This document shows, piece after piece, positions 36,504 through 44,940 of a DNA stretch of 64,000 nucleotides. The stretch lies in contig NZ_JAPDNR010000001.1 of assembly GCF_025989125.1 (NCBI RefSeq), positions 682,001 to 746,000 of the forward strand, in the 5' to 3' direction. Within the stretch, counting starts at the first letter, position 1; every line of letters begins with the position of its first letter. Source of the DNA: Chitinophaga nivalis (lineage in GTDB: Bacteria > Bacteroidota > Bacteroidia > Chitinophagales > Chitinophagaceae). The position numbers were made by a program, and so were the translations under genes. The notes below the pieces were generated by a model that was given only the letters and a program-made list of their open reading frames with translations, had not been told where the DNA came from and did no database searches.

Positions 36504-36929
36504 CTAATTCCGGTCTTCTTCAAGGTCAGGGAACTCACCCCTATCTTCTTCCAGATCTTCGTGCCTGTCGCCTCCCAGGCTATAAAGATTGTTTTCCTCA
36601 TCTTCTTCCCCGATAGCTTCCGCGTCATCGTCCAATTCTGCGCCGGGAATATCCAGGTCATCTCCTACTTTATCCTGTCTCCAGTCAGGCACGCCTTCTT
36701 CCCGTTGTTCACCGCGGGTATGTTTACTTTCGGGCAGCTCACTGTTATGCCGGAAAGATCCGGTAACCTGGTCCATATCCAGATCTACGGATTTATCGCG
36801 GTTGTTGGGGTTCATGATGTCTTCGCTGGCAGGATAGGTAGGATACCCGGGAAATTGTTCCGTTTCTTTTACCGGTTTTTCGCTGTTTTGGGGCGCCGGT
36901 TTAGCATTTTTGTTGTTTTTGTTTGCCAT
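36504..36929 (-). CDS. Acidic, probably disordered hypothetical protein
   Basis: A 141-residue protein with no membrane segment or family match. The N-terminus is Asn/Lys-rich (MANKNNKNAKPAPQN), and the C-terminal half is strongly acidic (ELDDDAEAIGEEDEENN, EDLEEDRGEFPDLEEDRN). Composition suggests an intrinsically disordered protein. The ATG at 36929 is preferred over 36941. Real coding is supported by full-length frame and the tight convergent spacing to cls, but function is unknown. Confidence 0.6.
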   Translation of the reverse strand: MANKNNKNAKPAPQNSEKPVKETEQFPGYPTYPASEDIMNPNNRDKSVDLDMDQVTGSFRHNSELPESKHTRGEQREEGVPDWRQDKVGDDLDIPGAELDDDAEAIGEEDEENNLYSLGGDRHEDLEEDRGEFPDLEEDRN

Positions 36930-37043
36930 AGTGATAAACATTTAACACTAAAAATGCCTGAAAATGTCGTGCCACAGCCGTTAGCCATGTATATAAACCA
37001 TGTGGAAGCATAATAGGAATAGGGAATAACAGGTAATAGCTGC

Positions 37044-38279
37044 TTATTCCGCGTTTTTCCCAGGCATACTCAACTGTAGTGATACCCCAGCTGAATATAG
37101 CCGGATCTGCCCATCCCCGATCCCACTTAGTGGAATTTTGGCGTAAGGTTGTATCCCCATGAATAGCTTTTTCCCCACCCGATGTTGGTACAGAAGCCCC
37201 ACGTTCAATACACCGAAATAATGTTGATTCTCATTTTTCAGGGAGCGTTCCTTTACCTGGCCATATTTGTAGTTATACCGGTATTTCTCCAGTACCATAA
37301 AATAATTGGATATCCCGGCTGTAGCACTAAACAGGCTGTTCTTTCTTTCCAGGAAAGCATAATTGACGTTGATCGGTATATCCAATACATCACAATAAGC
37401 TTTTACATTATCCAGTTTGTAATACATGGCCGGGTCCTGTGCCCAGGCCCAGGCTTTATAATCACCGGGAGGGGCCGCATATACTTTTTTATTGTAGATG
37501 GCGCCGGAAGTGGCAAACCATTTCCGGCCAAAGTAATAGTGCAAGACAACGCCGGCATTCACCCCCATATTACCATATTTGAACGAAGGCGTCACATTAA
37601 TATCTGAGCCGAGGGTAATACCAAAATACAAACCCTTTCTCCTTTGGTTATTATGTACTACACGTTGATTAGCTATTGGCTGTATCTCAGTATTGACAGG
37701 TATTTCAATCGTGTCTTTTTTTTTCGTATAGTCGTTACAGTTATTAACAATTTTTAACGGCAGTAAATCATCATCCTCATCATAGCCGGATGCTATCAAC
37801 GAAATATTACCGGCGGCAGGTAAATAGGCATCAGCAACTTCTTTTTCCGGGACAAGCACCTTAAAAGGGAGCGGTCTGATAATAGTGGGTGTAACAGCCC
37901 CAGATTTCTTTTCTTTATAATTCTCCGCAGTTGCCGCCAATGCTGTTTTCGGGAGATGATTAACTTTTAGGGGAGCCGGAACAGCCGCCGCCTGTAGCAG
38001 CTGGACTGCCTGCCCATTTGTAATAGCGGGATAGGAAATGGTGTCTGTAATAGCCGGAACCTGGAACCGATTTTTCCGGCTGATAGTGGTTGAAACAGGG
38101 AGCCACCACCACCCGGCTATTACCGGTAGTAGCAACAATAACCACCACCAGTATGCAGCGGGTTTTCGTCCCTCTTCTGCATCCAGGAGTAATTCCATTT
38201 TTCTCCAGGCATCCTGGTCAAAAGGAATATCAGCTTCATTCAGCTTTTCGCGGACACTATTTTCAAATGCTTCACTCAT
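37044..38279 (-). CDS. Putative dual-membrane anti-sigma factor with outer-membrane beta-barrel
   Basis: A 411-residue protein with three parts. Residues 1-42 are cytoplasmic and charged (FENSVREKLNEADIPFDQDAWRKMELLLDAEEGRK). One Trp-rich membrane helix covers about 43-62 without a cleavable signal. A low-complexity periplasmic stretch runs to about 215. A beta-barrel-like C-terminus (LYFGITLGSDINVTPSF to YSAGVSLQLSMPG) completes it. Its start overlaps the ECF sigma gene by 8 nt. The layout matches dual-membrane-spanning anti-sigma factors (Dma) described in Bacteroides; homology is inferred, not tested. Confidence 0.7.
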   Translation of the reverse strand: MSEAFENSVREKLNEADIPFDQDAWRKMELLLDAEEGRKPAAYWWWLLLLLPVIAGWWWLPVSTTISRKNRFQVPAITDTISYPAITNGQAVQLLQAAAVPAPLKVNHLPKTALAATAENYKEKKSGAVTPTIIRPLPFKVLVPEKEVADAYLPAAGNISLIASGYDEDDDLLPLKIVNNCNDYTKKKDTIEIPVNTEIQPIANQRVVHNNQRRKGLYFGITLGSDINVTPSFKYGNMGVNAGVVLHYYFGRKWFATSGAIYNKKVYAAPPGDYKAWAWAQDPAMYYKLDNVKAYCDVLDIPINVNYAFLERKNSLFSATAGISNYFMVLEKYRYNYKYGQVKERSLKNENQHYFGVLNVGLLYQHRVGKKLFMGIQPYAKIPLSGIGDGQIRLYSAGVSLQLSMPGKNAE

Positions 38280-38871
38280 TTTTATACAACGACATATTTA
38301 TCCCTATTCCATCTGTTGATGAATGATGTATGGTGGCTTTTATTATTTTTTCTTTCAGTATTTTTTTGGCTTTAAATAAGTTGGATTTGGAAGTGCCTTC
38401 TGAGATGCGCAACATACTGGCGATTTCCTGATGCTGGAAACCTTCCATTACATACAAATTAAATACAGTCCGGTAGGCCGGCGGTAATGTCTGTACTTCT
38501 CTCAGCAATTCTTCATAGGATAACTTCTCGACAATCCGATCATCTGTTCCGGGATCTTCTACCTGGGAAATGTCCTCTACGAAAACCAGCTTCTTTTTGT
38601 TTCTCAGAAAATCGATGGAAGTATTGACCATGATTTTTCCAAGCCAGGTTTTAAATGGTCTGGATGTATCAAAAGAATGAATGTGCTGGAATATTTTCAA
38701 AAAACCATCGTTCATAATTTCTACGGCTTCCTCCTTATTTTGTGCGTACCTCAAACAAATACTCATTCCGTACCCGAAAAAATTCCGGTACAGTAATTCC
38801 TGGCTGTTGCGGTCTTTCTTACAGCAACCTGCTATCAGGTCGTTAATATGGTGTTGGTCATGCACAAACAA
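38272..38871 (-). CDS. ECF-type RNA polymerase sigma factor
   Basis: A 199-residue sigma-70 family ECF factor. Region 2 is visible as FFGYGMSICLRYAQNKEEAVEIMNDGFLKIFQHI and TWLGKIMVNTSIDFLR; region 4 as LPPAYRTVFNLYVMEGFQHQEIASMLRISEGTSKSNLFKAKKIL. Its end overlaps the next gene, whose N-terminus probably sequesters it. Targets cannot be read from the window but likely concern the envelope. The signal is presumably sensed by the partner's barrel or periplasmic part. Confidence 0.93.
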   Translation of the reverse strand: MFVHDQHHINDLIAGCCKKDRNSQELLYRNFFGYGMSICLRYAQNKEEAVEIMNDGFLKIFQHIHSFDTSRPFKTWLGKIMVNTSIDFLRNKKKLVFVEDISQVEDPGTDDRIVEKLSYEELLREVQTLPPAYRTVFNLYVMEGFQHQEIASMLRISEGTSKSNLFKAKKILKEKIIKATIHHSSTDGIGINMSLYKNE

Positions 38872-39170
38872 TTCTTGCCTGGTTTTATGAAGAACAGTTT
38901 TTGGTTCTTCTCAAAAGCATCCCGGTATAATTATCACAGTAAAAATGATGCTTCACCTTTTTATACGTGTAGATCAAAAAAAGGGTTGCCTGGGGCGCGA
39001 AAAATTATTTAGACGTAAAAAATCGCATTTTTAGGCGTTATTTTCACTTCACCCCTATTTTCAACACTTATATCCGGGCATTTCAAGATCTTCGAATTTT
39101 ACCCCCTTTCTGAAAGTCGATTTTTGGCCGATTTCTCCATTTTTTTGCAAAAATGGACTTTAAAAAATCA
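38872..39170. other. Gene-free interval upstream of ECF sigma
   Basis: About 300 nt of AT-rich sequence containing the presumed ECF sigma promoter and little else. I could not define a convincing promoter or a self-regulatory ECF site. Confidence 0.4.
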
Positions 39171-39203
39171 AAAAGGCACACTGATGAATTCAGCATGCCT
39201 TTT
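39171..39203 (-). terminator. Terminator of mnmG
   Basis: AAAAGGCA-CA-CTGA pairs with TCAG-CA-TGCCTTTT around TGAAT, with one internal loop. On the minus strand a TGATTTTTTAA run follows. It begins 22 nt after the mnmG stop. Confidence 0.65.
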
Positions 39204-39225
39204 AAATATTGTCGTTGTTTTATAA

Positions 39226-41094
39226 TTATCGTCCCATGTATACCATCAGGATCTGCACATCACTAGGGTTCACTCCACTGATCCTGCTAGCCTGCCCCAA
39301 AGTATGTGGCCGTATCTTGTTAAATTTCTGTCGGGCTTCATTAGACAGCGATACCAATTTTGCATAATCAAAGTTCTCCGGAATCACCAGATCTTCCAAT
39401 TGGCTCATCTTTTTCACCAATTCATTTTCCTTCTCAATATACACATCATACTTGATTTGGATCTCTGCCTGTTCCAAAGTTTCTTTATTGAATCCGGCCA
39501 GGGCCTGTCCAATCTTTGGTACCTGATCTTTCATAGCAAAGATATCCAGTCCCGGACGCAACAGAATCTGATGTGCCTTTTGTTTTTGGGTAAGTGGGGC
39601 TGATGATTTTTCGGTCAGCAATGCACTGATTTCTTCCGGTTCGATAGACAGTTCTTTCAGGATGTTTTTTATCTGTGTCACCCCATCTTTCTTTTGCTGT
39701 ACTTTCTGCATTCTTTCTTCTGATGCCAGGCCCATTTTATAGCTTCTTTCCGTTAACCGGAGATCCGCATTGTCCTGACGCAGGAGTGTTCTGAACTCCG
39801 CACGGGAAGTAAACATCCGGTAGGGTTCTTCGGTACCCTTGTTGATGAGGTCATCGATCAACACACCAATATAGGCTTCACTTCTTTTCAGTACAAAAGG
39901 TGCTTCTTCTTTTGCCTTCAGGTGCGCATTGATACCAGCCATTAATCCCTGACAGGCAGCTTCTTCATAACCGGTGGTTCCATTAATCTGTCCGGCAAAG
40001 AAAAGGTTCTGCACTTGTTTGGTTTCAAGGGAGAACTGGAGCTGTGTAGGTGGGAAGAAATCATATTCAATCGCATATCCAGGTCTGAACATCCGGCAGT
40101 TTTCAAAGCCGGGCACCAGGCGTAATGCTTTCATTTGCACATCTTCCGGTAAAGAGGTAGAGAATCCGTTTACATAAATCTCTACGGTATCCCAACCTTC
40201 CGGTTCTACAAACAACTGATGCCGCTCCCTTTCGGCAAAGCGGTTTATTTTATCTTCAATGCTGGGGCAATAACGAGGCCCTGTTCCCTGAATACGTCCC
40301 TGGAACATTGGCGACCGGTCAAAACCAGTCCGTAACATCTCATGTACAGCATCGCTTGTATAGGTAATCCAGCAACTTCTTTGTTGAGCCGGTTTTATTT
40401 TTTCCACGTCGAGGTAAGAGAATCCTACTATTTCCTCATCCCCCAACTGTTCTTCCATTTTGGAATAGTCCAAGCTCCGGCCATCAATCCGGGGCGGGGT
40501 ACCTGTTTTTAAACGATCGCTTTCAAAGCCCAGGGAAACCAGTTGTTCGGTGATACCGGTGGCCGCTTTTTCTGCCACACGTCCTCCGCCAAACTGTTTA
40601 TCCCCGATATGTATTACACCATTCAGGAAGGTACCATTGGTAAGTACTACCGCTTTAGCTTTGATTTCATGTCCTAAGCCAGTAACTACCCCATAACAAC
40701 GACCATCTTTTACCAATAATCCTTTTACCATATCCTGGTAGAAGTCCACATTCGGTGTCTTTTCCAAAGCCTCTCTCCACTTCGCGGCAAAAAGCATCCG
40801 GTCATTTTGTGTGCGGGGGCTCCACATAGCGGGCCCCTTGGAACGGTTCAGCATCCGGAATTGAATCATGGATTGATCCGTAATGATACCGGAGTAACCA
40901 CCCAAAGCATCTATTTCCCGAACAATCTGTCCTTTTGCAATACCTCCCATGGCAGGGTTACAACTCATCTGAGCGATGGTTTGCATATTCATGGTTACCA
41001 ATAGTACTTTGGAACCCATATTGGCAGCAGCAGCAGCAGCTTCGCAGCCCGCATGTCCTGCACCTACAACAATTATATCGTATGATGGAAACAT
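39226..41094 (-). CDS. mnmG: tRNA uridine-5-carboxymethylaminomethyl modification enzyme MnmG
   Basis: A 622-residue FAD protein that with MnmE installs the cmnm5 group on wobble uridine of several tRNAs. The dinucleotide motif IIVVGAGHAGCEAA (7-20), MSCNPAMGGIAKGQIVREIDALGG and the C-terminal HTLGQASRISGVNPSDVQILMVY are diagnostic. The start at 41094 (MFPSYDI) is chosen; the longer frame to 41172 would translate a parS palindrome (MFHVEH) and non-conserved sequence. Also called gidA, it is a classic neighbour of replication origins. Confidence 0.95.
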   Translation of the reverse strand: MFPSYDIIVVGAGHAGCEAAAAAANMGSKVLLVTMNMQTIAQMSCNPAMGGIAKGQIVREIDALGGYSGIITDQSMIQFRMLNRSKGPAMWSPRTQNDRMLFAAKWREALEKTPNVDFYQDMVKGLLVKDGRCYGVVTGLGHEIKAKAVVLTNGTFLNGVIHIGDKQFGGGRVAEKAATGITEQLVSLGFESDRLKTGTPPRIDGRSLDYSKMEEQLGDEEIVGFSYLDVEKIKPAQQRSCWITYTSDAVHEMLRTGFDRSPMFQGRIQGTGPRYCPSIEDKINRFAERERHQLFVEPEGWDTVEIYVNGFSTSLPEDVQMKALRLVPGFENCRMFRPGYAIEYDFFPPTQLQFSLETKQVQNLFFAGQINGTTGYEEAACQGLMAGINAHLKAKEEAPFVLKRSEAYIGVLIDDLINKGTEEPYRMFTSRAEFRTLLRQDNADLRLTERSYKMGLASEERMQKVQQKKDGVTQIKNILKELSIEPEEISALLTEKSSAPLTQKQKAHQILLRPGLDIFAMKDQVPKIGQALAGFNKETLEQAEIQIKYDVYIEKENELVKKMSQLEDLVIPENFDYAKLVSLSNEARQKFNKIRPHTLGQASRISGVNPSDVQILMVYMGR

Positions 41095-41154
41095 AATCAA
41101 TTTTAGAAAGTGCAAAATTACGTAGAAGAAGGGAGATTGTAGATAGAAAGTGGA

Positions 41155-41172
41155 ATGTTCCACGTGGAACAT
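41155..41172. other. parS-like centromere site 1
   Basis: ATGTTCCACGTGGAACAT is a perfect 18-bp palindrome containing TGTTCCACGTGGAACA, matching the ParB-binding parS consensus (TGTTNCACGTGAAACA type; the Pseudomonas version is identical as I recall). Located 60 nt upstream of mnmG. Confidence 0.75.
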
Positions 41173-41224
41173 TAGCAGCTACAAAAAGGGATCTGTTTTT
41201 CAGAAAATGACAGCGAAAATTAAA

Positions 41225-41242
41225 ATGTTCCACGTGGAACAT
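41225..41242. other. parS-like centromere site 2
   Basis: Second identical 18-bp palindrome, 70 bp from the first start to start, flanked by unrelated sequence. Confidence 0.75.
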
Positions 41243-41306
41243 TCCCTTCTCTTCCTGTAAATTTCACAGAAATTTTTCGCTGATTCAAAAGATCCTAAAA
41301 TGAAAA

Positions 41307-41324
41307 ATGTTCCACGTGGAACAT
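41307..41324. other. parS-like centromere site 3
   Basis: Third identical 18-bp palindrome, 82 bp after the second and 31 nt past the end of ybeY. Three exact copies in 170 bp argue strongly against chance. Confidence 0.75.
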
Positions 41325-41354
41325 TTTAATGCTGGAATATTTTTAAAGAAAGAT

Positions 41355-41780
41355 TTACGCTTCAAAGTAAAGTGCCAGATTCTCATCTTCTTTACTTCTC
41401 ATCAGCTCCGCTTCTTTTTTACTTTTGTCTTTATACCCGCACAAATGTAAAGCACCATGAAAAATAACCCGGTGTAATTCCTGCTCATTTGAGACCCCAA
41501 ACTTTAACGCATTGTCTACTACCCGATCAATACTAATATAAATTTCCCCCTCCGTTACATCCGGATCTTCTCCCATCTCAAAAGTCACAATATCCGTATA
41601 GGTATCATGCTGTAAAAACTGTTTATTGATTTCGAGCAGGTATGCATCTGAACAAAACACGTAATGCAAACTTTTTAACCCCTGCCCTTCTCTTTCAAAT
41701 AATGCTGCAAGGAATGATTTTAATTTTCTCTTTTCTTTCAGGTTCACTTTAACCTCGTGAACTGTAAATTGAATTGCCAT
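41355..41780 (-). CDS. ybeY: Endoribonuclease YbeY (rRNA maturation factor)
   Basis: A 141-residue YbeY metalloprotein involved in 16S rRNA processing and ribosome quality control. The zinc motif is HGALHLCGYKD: H108 and H112 are present, but the third ligand of the usual HGxLHLxGYDH is Asp118 rather than His. As I recall this is common in Bacteroidota YbeY. The ATG at 41780 is chosen over 41852 because it gives the normal N-terminus MAIQFTVHEV. Confidence 0.92.
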   Translation of the reverse strand: MAIQFTVHEVKVNLKEKRKLKSFLAALFEREGQGLKSLHYVFCSDAYLLEINKQFLQHDTYTDIVTFEMGEDPDVTEGEIYISIDRVVDNALKFGVSNEQELHRVIFHGALHLCGYKDKSKKEAELMRSKEDENLALYFEA

Positions 41781-41845
41781 CTCGATGTCTAAAATTATAT
41801 GCATGTAAAAGTAAAGTGAAATTTTGGATTCGATCCCTATTCTTT

Positions 41846-41876
41846 TTTGCATATTGCATCTTCAAGGGTACCTTTG
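41846..41876 (+). promoter_or_regulatory. Promoter of the FeoA-like gene
   Basis: TTTG (41846-41849), 19 nt, then TACCTTTG (41869-41876), an excellent Bacteroidota promoter match. The expected transcript has a 5' leader of about 65 nt before the start codon at 41949. Confidence 0.7.
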
Positions 41877-41948
41877 CGAGGCATTCATTCATTATTAACA
41901 ACTTCCCATGGTGCCGGGACTAAGTTTAAACAGATTAATCAGTAGATA

Positions 41949-42185
41949 ATGAAAAAAGACATTATTAAATTATCCACCCTGTCGGCAGGTAGAAGCGCGG
42001 TAATTGTAGAATTCGAAAAAGATGATCTTCATATTAAACTGATGGAAATGGGTTGCGTACCTGGTGAAACAGTAAAGATCGAAAAAATTGCACCACTGGG
42101 TGATCCTATTTCAATAATGGTAGCCGGGTACAATTTGTCTTTAAGAAAAACTGAAGCTGATCATATTTGGGTAGAGGAAATATAA
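41949..42185 (+). CDS. feoA: FeoA family protein
   Basis: A 78-residue SH3-like protein of the FeoA family, an accessory of Fe(II) uptake by FeoB. LSTLSAGRSAVIVEFE, LKLMEMGCVPGETVKIEK (here IKLMEMGCVPGETVKIEK) and GDPISIMVAGYNLSLRKTEADHIWV match the family end to end. It stands alone with its own promoter, 27 kb from feoB. It may serve that FeoB in trans or have another role. Confidence 0.85.
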   Translation: MKKDIIKLSTLSAGRSAVIVEFEKDDLHIKLMEMGCVPGETVKIEKIAPLGDPISIMVAGYNLSLRKTEADHIWVEEI

Positions 42186-42576
42186 TTTCCTCTACTTTTT
42201 TATTTTATCCCCAATAACACAGAAAATTTTCCGAAAAAATCCTCTTTTTTCCACTTCACTCACCTTTTTCCAGTGATTTACTCACATTTCTACTCCTTTT
42301 TTACAGAAATTTTTAATTAAAATAGAAAAACACAGAAATTTTTGTGAAAAAACGTCGCTTTTTCCACATTTCTTCCTAAAATTCATGTTTTTCCTCCCCG
42401 AAAATAATTATTTGCGAAATCTCTTTTACCTTTTCCACATTTTCATTGGGATTTCTTAAAAAAATATCTTCTTAAGCAAAGAATTATTTCTGCGCTAAAA
42501 AATTTACTTCCTCATTTTTTTGATGCCCTCTCCTTTCTCTTTTCCATCATCAGTTCAACCGCATAAAAAATATTTA
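42186..42576. other. AT-rich gene-free DNA with TTTTCCACA boxes
   Basis: About 390 nt, pyrimidine-rich on the plus strand. TTTTCCACA occurs at 42360-42368 and 42431-42439, with a near match around 42246-42254. CACAGAAATTTTT-type motifs recur at 42218, 42302 and 42331, with related copies at 41265 and 43421. This may be part of the replication-origin region. Confidence 0.5.
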
Positions 42577-43811
42577 ATTCTCAAGACCTATCTCACCCGT
42601 TGAGAATACGCCGAACATTAAACTTCGTCCATCTTCCCGGATACAAAAAAATATGCAATTCTCAGTCGCCACCCATCATCATCTCATCAGCACAAAATTC
42701 AAAAACATGTCCTTACCCCGGAAAAATATTGCAGACACAATTCTCAGCGCCTTCCCTTTCCGCTGAGAATCTTACTAAATTTTATTCCGCAAAAGGAGGA
42801 TTACACAATCACAAAATTCTGGATTCTCAGCGCCCTCCTTGTGCGCTGAGAATTGTTCCAAAATAAAATTCCGGGAAAAATTTAAAGCTGGTACAGGCAT
42901 ACAATTCTCAGCGCCTTGTCAGCGCGCTGAGAATCTATTGTAAAAAGCCCATCCGATCAGCGACTAAAAAGTAGCTGGTAATATCTCATTCTCAGCGCCT
43001 TCATAACGCGCTGAGAATTTCACCGATTAACCCAAAACAAGACTGAAGCTTATTTATTCATTTCATCGGATTCTCAGCGCCCTCGCAAAGCCCTGAGATT
43101 TTAATGGATGCCGCGACCTCCGGGGTACCCTGGAACTGCCCTTATTCTCATGACCTTATGAGCGTGCTGAGAATAATACAAAATGCAAAATCCCGTGGTT
43201 ACCCCAGCATCTGAAAAAAAATTCAATTCTCATGGCCTTCCTAAAAAATAACATCCTTGCTACCTGAGCATCCAATAGCGCAATAAAAAATATAAAGATG
43301 AATGGTAATATCAAGTCGTTAGGTATGGCTGTAAACGGCATTTAATGCACAAAAATCTGTAAAGAAGAAAAAAAGATAAGGCCTGAGAATACGATAGAAA
43401 ATTTACTTACGGCGTAACCACACAGAAAAAAAATTTATGAAATTCTCAGCGCCTTCATTTTTGAGTAGGCTCCCACTGCGACAGTTAAAATTTCGCACCC
43501 CATATCAGGAAAAAATACAAATACAGCATCCTCATGAAATAACTAGTGCGCTGACAATAGAATAAAAAATAAAAACCTGCACTTACCCAAGGAGATAAAA
43601 AAAAATTGGATTCTCAAGCCGCTAAAAAACAAAAAAACAACGGTAAATTCTTTCAAGAATGCTCTGAAGCCATACCAGCACGTGAATAAAGGAGAGATGT
43701 CGGGAAACAAACTAAAATATCGAAAGCTCAGCAGCTTCATAACACGCTGAGAATTAACCGATTCGTATACACATACGAAAGCCGTGAGTATATACAATTC
43801 TCACGGCTTTC
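42577..43811. repeat. Array of ~82-bp-spaced 31-bp palindromic units
   Basis: Units begin ATTCTCAGCGC and end GCGCTGAGAAT around a 9-11-nt variable centre that usually starts CCTT or CCTC. Two-armed units start at 42577, 42740, 42823, 42904, 42988, 43070, 43144, and degenerate ones at 43528 and 43724. Single-arm remnants start at 42658, 43226, 43360 (right arm), 43442, 43610 and 43797. Start-to-start distances are 81, 82, 83, 81, 84, 82, 74, 82, 134, 82, 86, 82, 114 and 73. Sequence between units is unique. No gene is credible here. The last arm joins a 12-bp hairpin (43777-43811). Confidence 0.85.
43777..43811 (-). terminator. Hairpin downstream of nadA
   Basis: GAAAGCCGTGAG (43777-43788) and CTCACGGCTTTC (43800-43811) are exact complements with an 11-nt loop. 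It lies 67 nt after the nadA stop on the minus strand and merges with the last unit of the palindrome array. A short hairpin TTCGTAT/ATACGAA is next to it. No T-tract. Confidence 0.45.
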
Positions 43812-43814
43812 AGT

Positions 43815-43878
43815 CAGTAGATTTAAATCTATTATATAAAAATAAAATTCAAATTTAATTGTAAATCAACATGTTATA
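43815..43878. other. Extremely AT-rich stretch
   Basis: 64 nt between the array and the nadA stop, nearly all A and T. It is a possible DNA-unwinding element if the origin lies in this region, or simply the nadA 3' flank. Confidence 0.35.
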
Positions 43879-44886
43879 TTAAAGTCCAGCTTGTGCACTA
43901 ATTTCCAACATCCGCTCAATCGGCTTTTTAGCCGCTATACGCAGTGTTTCTTCCATAGTAATTTCCGGCTGTTCGTATTCCATACACAGGTAAAGCTTCT
44001 CCAGTGTATTCAATTTCATGTGTGGACAATCATTACAAGCACAAGCATTATTTGGTGGAGCAGGAATAAATGTTTTACCCGGATTTTCTTTTTGCATCTG
44101 GTGAAGAATACCCGTTTCAGTAACAACAATAAATTCCTGGGCATCATCTTTCTGACTGAACTTCAGCAACGCCGTGGTGGAACCAACAAAATCTGCAATA
44201 GCCAACACCGCCGGTTCACATTCCGGATGGGCAATTATTTTTGCCTTTGGGTGACGAATCTTCAGTTTGGTGATCTTTTCCAGGGAGAAAATTTCGTGTA
44301 CCATACAGGCTCCATTCCACAAAACCATGTCTCTACCCGTTTTTTTGATCAGATAGGCCCCTAAATTGCGATCAGGTGCAAAGATGATGGGCTGATTGTG
44401 AGGGACGCTTTCAATGATTTTTTCGGCATTAGAAGACGTACAAATGATATCGCTGAGTGCCTTGATACCCGCCGAACAGTTAATATACGAGATAACGATG
44501 TGATCAGGATAACGATCCCGGAACTTTTTAAACAGTTCCGGAGGCGCGCTGTCGGCCAGGGAGCAGCCGGCCTTGAGATCCGGCAACAGCACTTTTTTCT
44601 GTGGACTCAGGATTTTTGCGGTTTCCGCCATAAAATGTACGCCGGCAAAAACAATGATGTCTGCATCTGTCTTCGCAGCTTGCTGACTAAGTCCCAAACT
44701 GTCTCCGATATAGTCCGCCACATCCTGGATATCCGGCTCCTGATAATAGTGCGCCAATACAATGGCATTTTTTTTCTTCTTTAAATTTTCGATCGCTGCA
44801 AATAAATCCAAACCCGGGTCAACTGATATATCCAAAAATCCATTGTGTTGCAAATTTTTTTTCGCATCAGCGATTTCTATAATCAT
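43879..44886 (-). CDS. nadA: Quinolinate synthase
   Basis: A 335-residue [4Fe-4S] enzyme that condenses iminoaspartate with dihydroxyacetone phosphate to quinolinate in NAD synthesis. VLAHYYQEPDIQDVADYIGDSLGLSQQAA is the substrate-binding region. Cluster cysteines are in KAGCSLADS, WNGACMVHE and CNDCPHMKLN. HPECEPAVLAIADFVGST is also typical. nadB and nadC are not in the window. A TACATTTG -10-like box lies about 90 nt upstream. Confidence 0.95.
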   Translation of the reverse strand: MIIEIADAKKNLQHNGFLDISVDPGLDLFAAIENLKKKKNAIVLAHYYQEPDIQDVADYIGDSLGLSQQAAKTDADIIVFAGVHFMAETAKILSPQKKVLLPDLKAGCSLADSAPPELFKKFRDRYPDHIVISYINCSAGIKALSDIICTSSNAEKIIESVPHNQPIIFAPDRNLGAYLIKKTGRDMVLWNGACMVHEIFSLEKITKLKIRHPKAKIIAHPECEPAVLAIADFVGSTTALLKFSQKDDAQEFIVVTETGILHQMQKENPGKTFIPAPPNNACACNDCPHMKLNTLEKLYLCMEYEQPEITMEETLRIAAKKPIERMLEISAQAGL

Positions 44887-44940
44887 AGCTATATACTTAT
44901 TTAAATATTTAAAAGAAAAAGCCCACTACTATTAGGGCTG

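Noticed and set aside
41095..41172. Longer mnmG start giving MFHVEH
   Set aside because: The added codons translate a parS palindrome and non-conserved DNA; MnmG proteins begin at the FAD-binding strand encoded from 41094.
42600..42866. Coding frame within the palindrome array
   Set aside because: No protein-like composition, and it is built from repeat arms and spacers.
42577..43811. CRISPR array
   Set aside because: Repeats vary in their centres and several have lost an arm, intervals are about 51 bp, there is no conserved leader and no cas gene is in the window.
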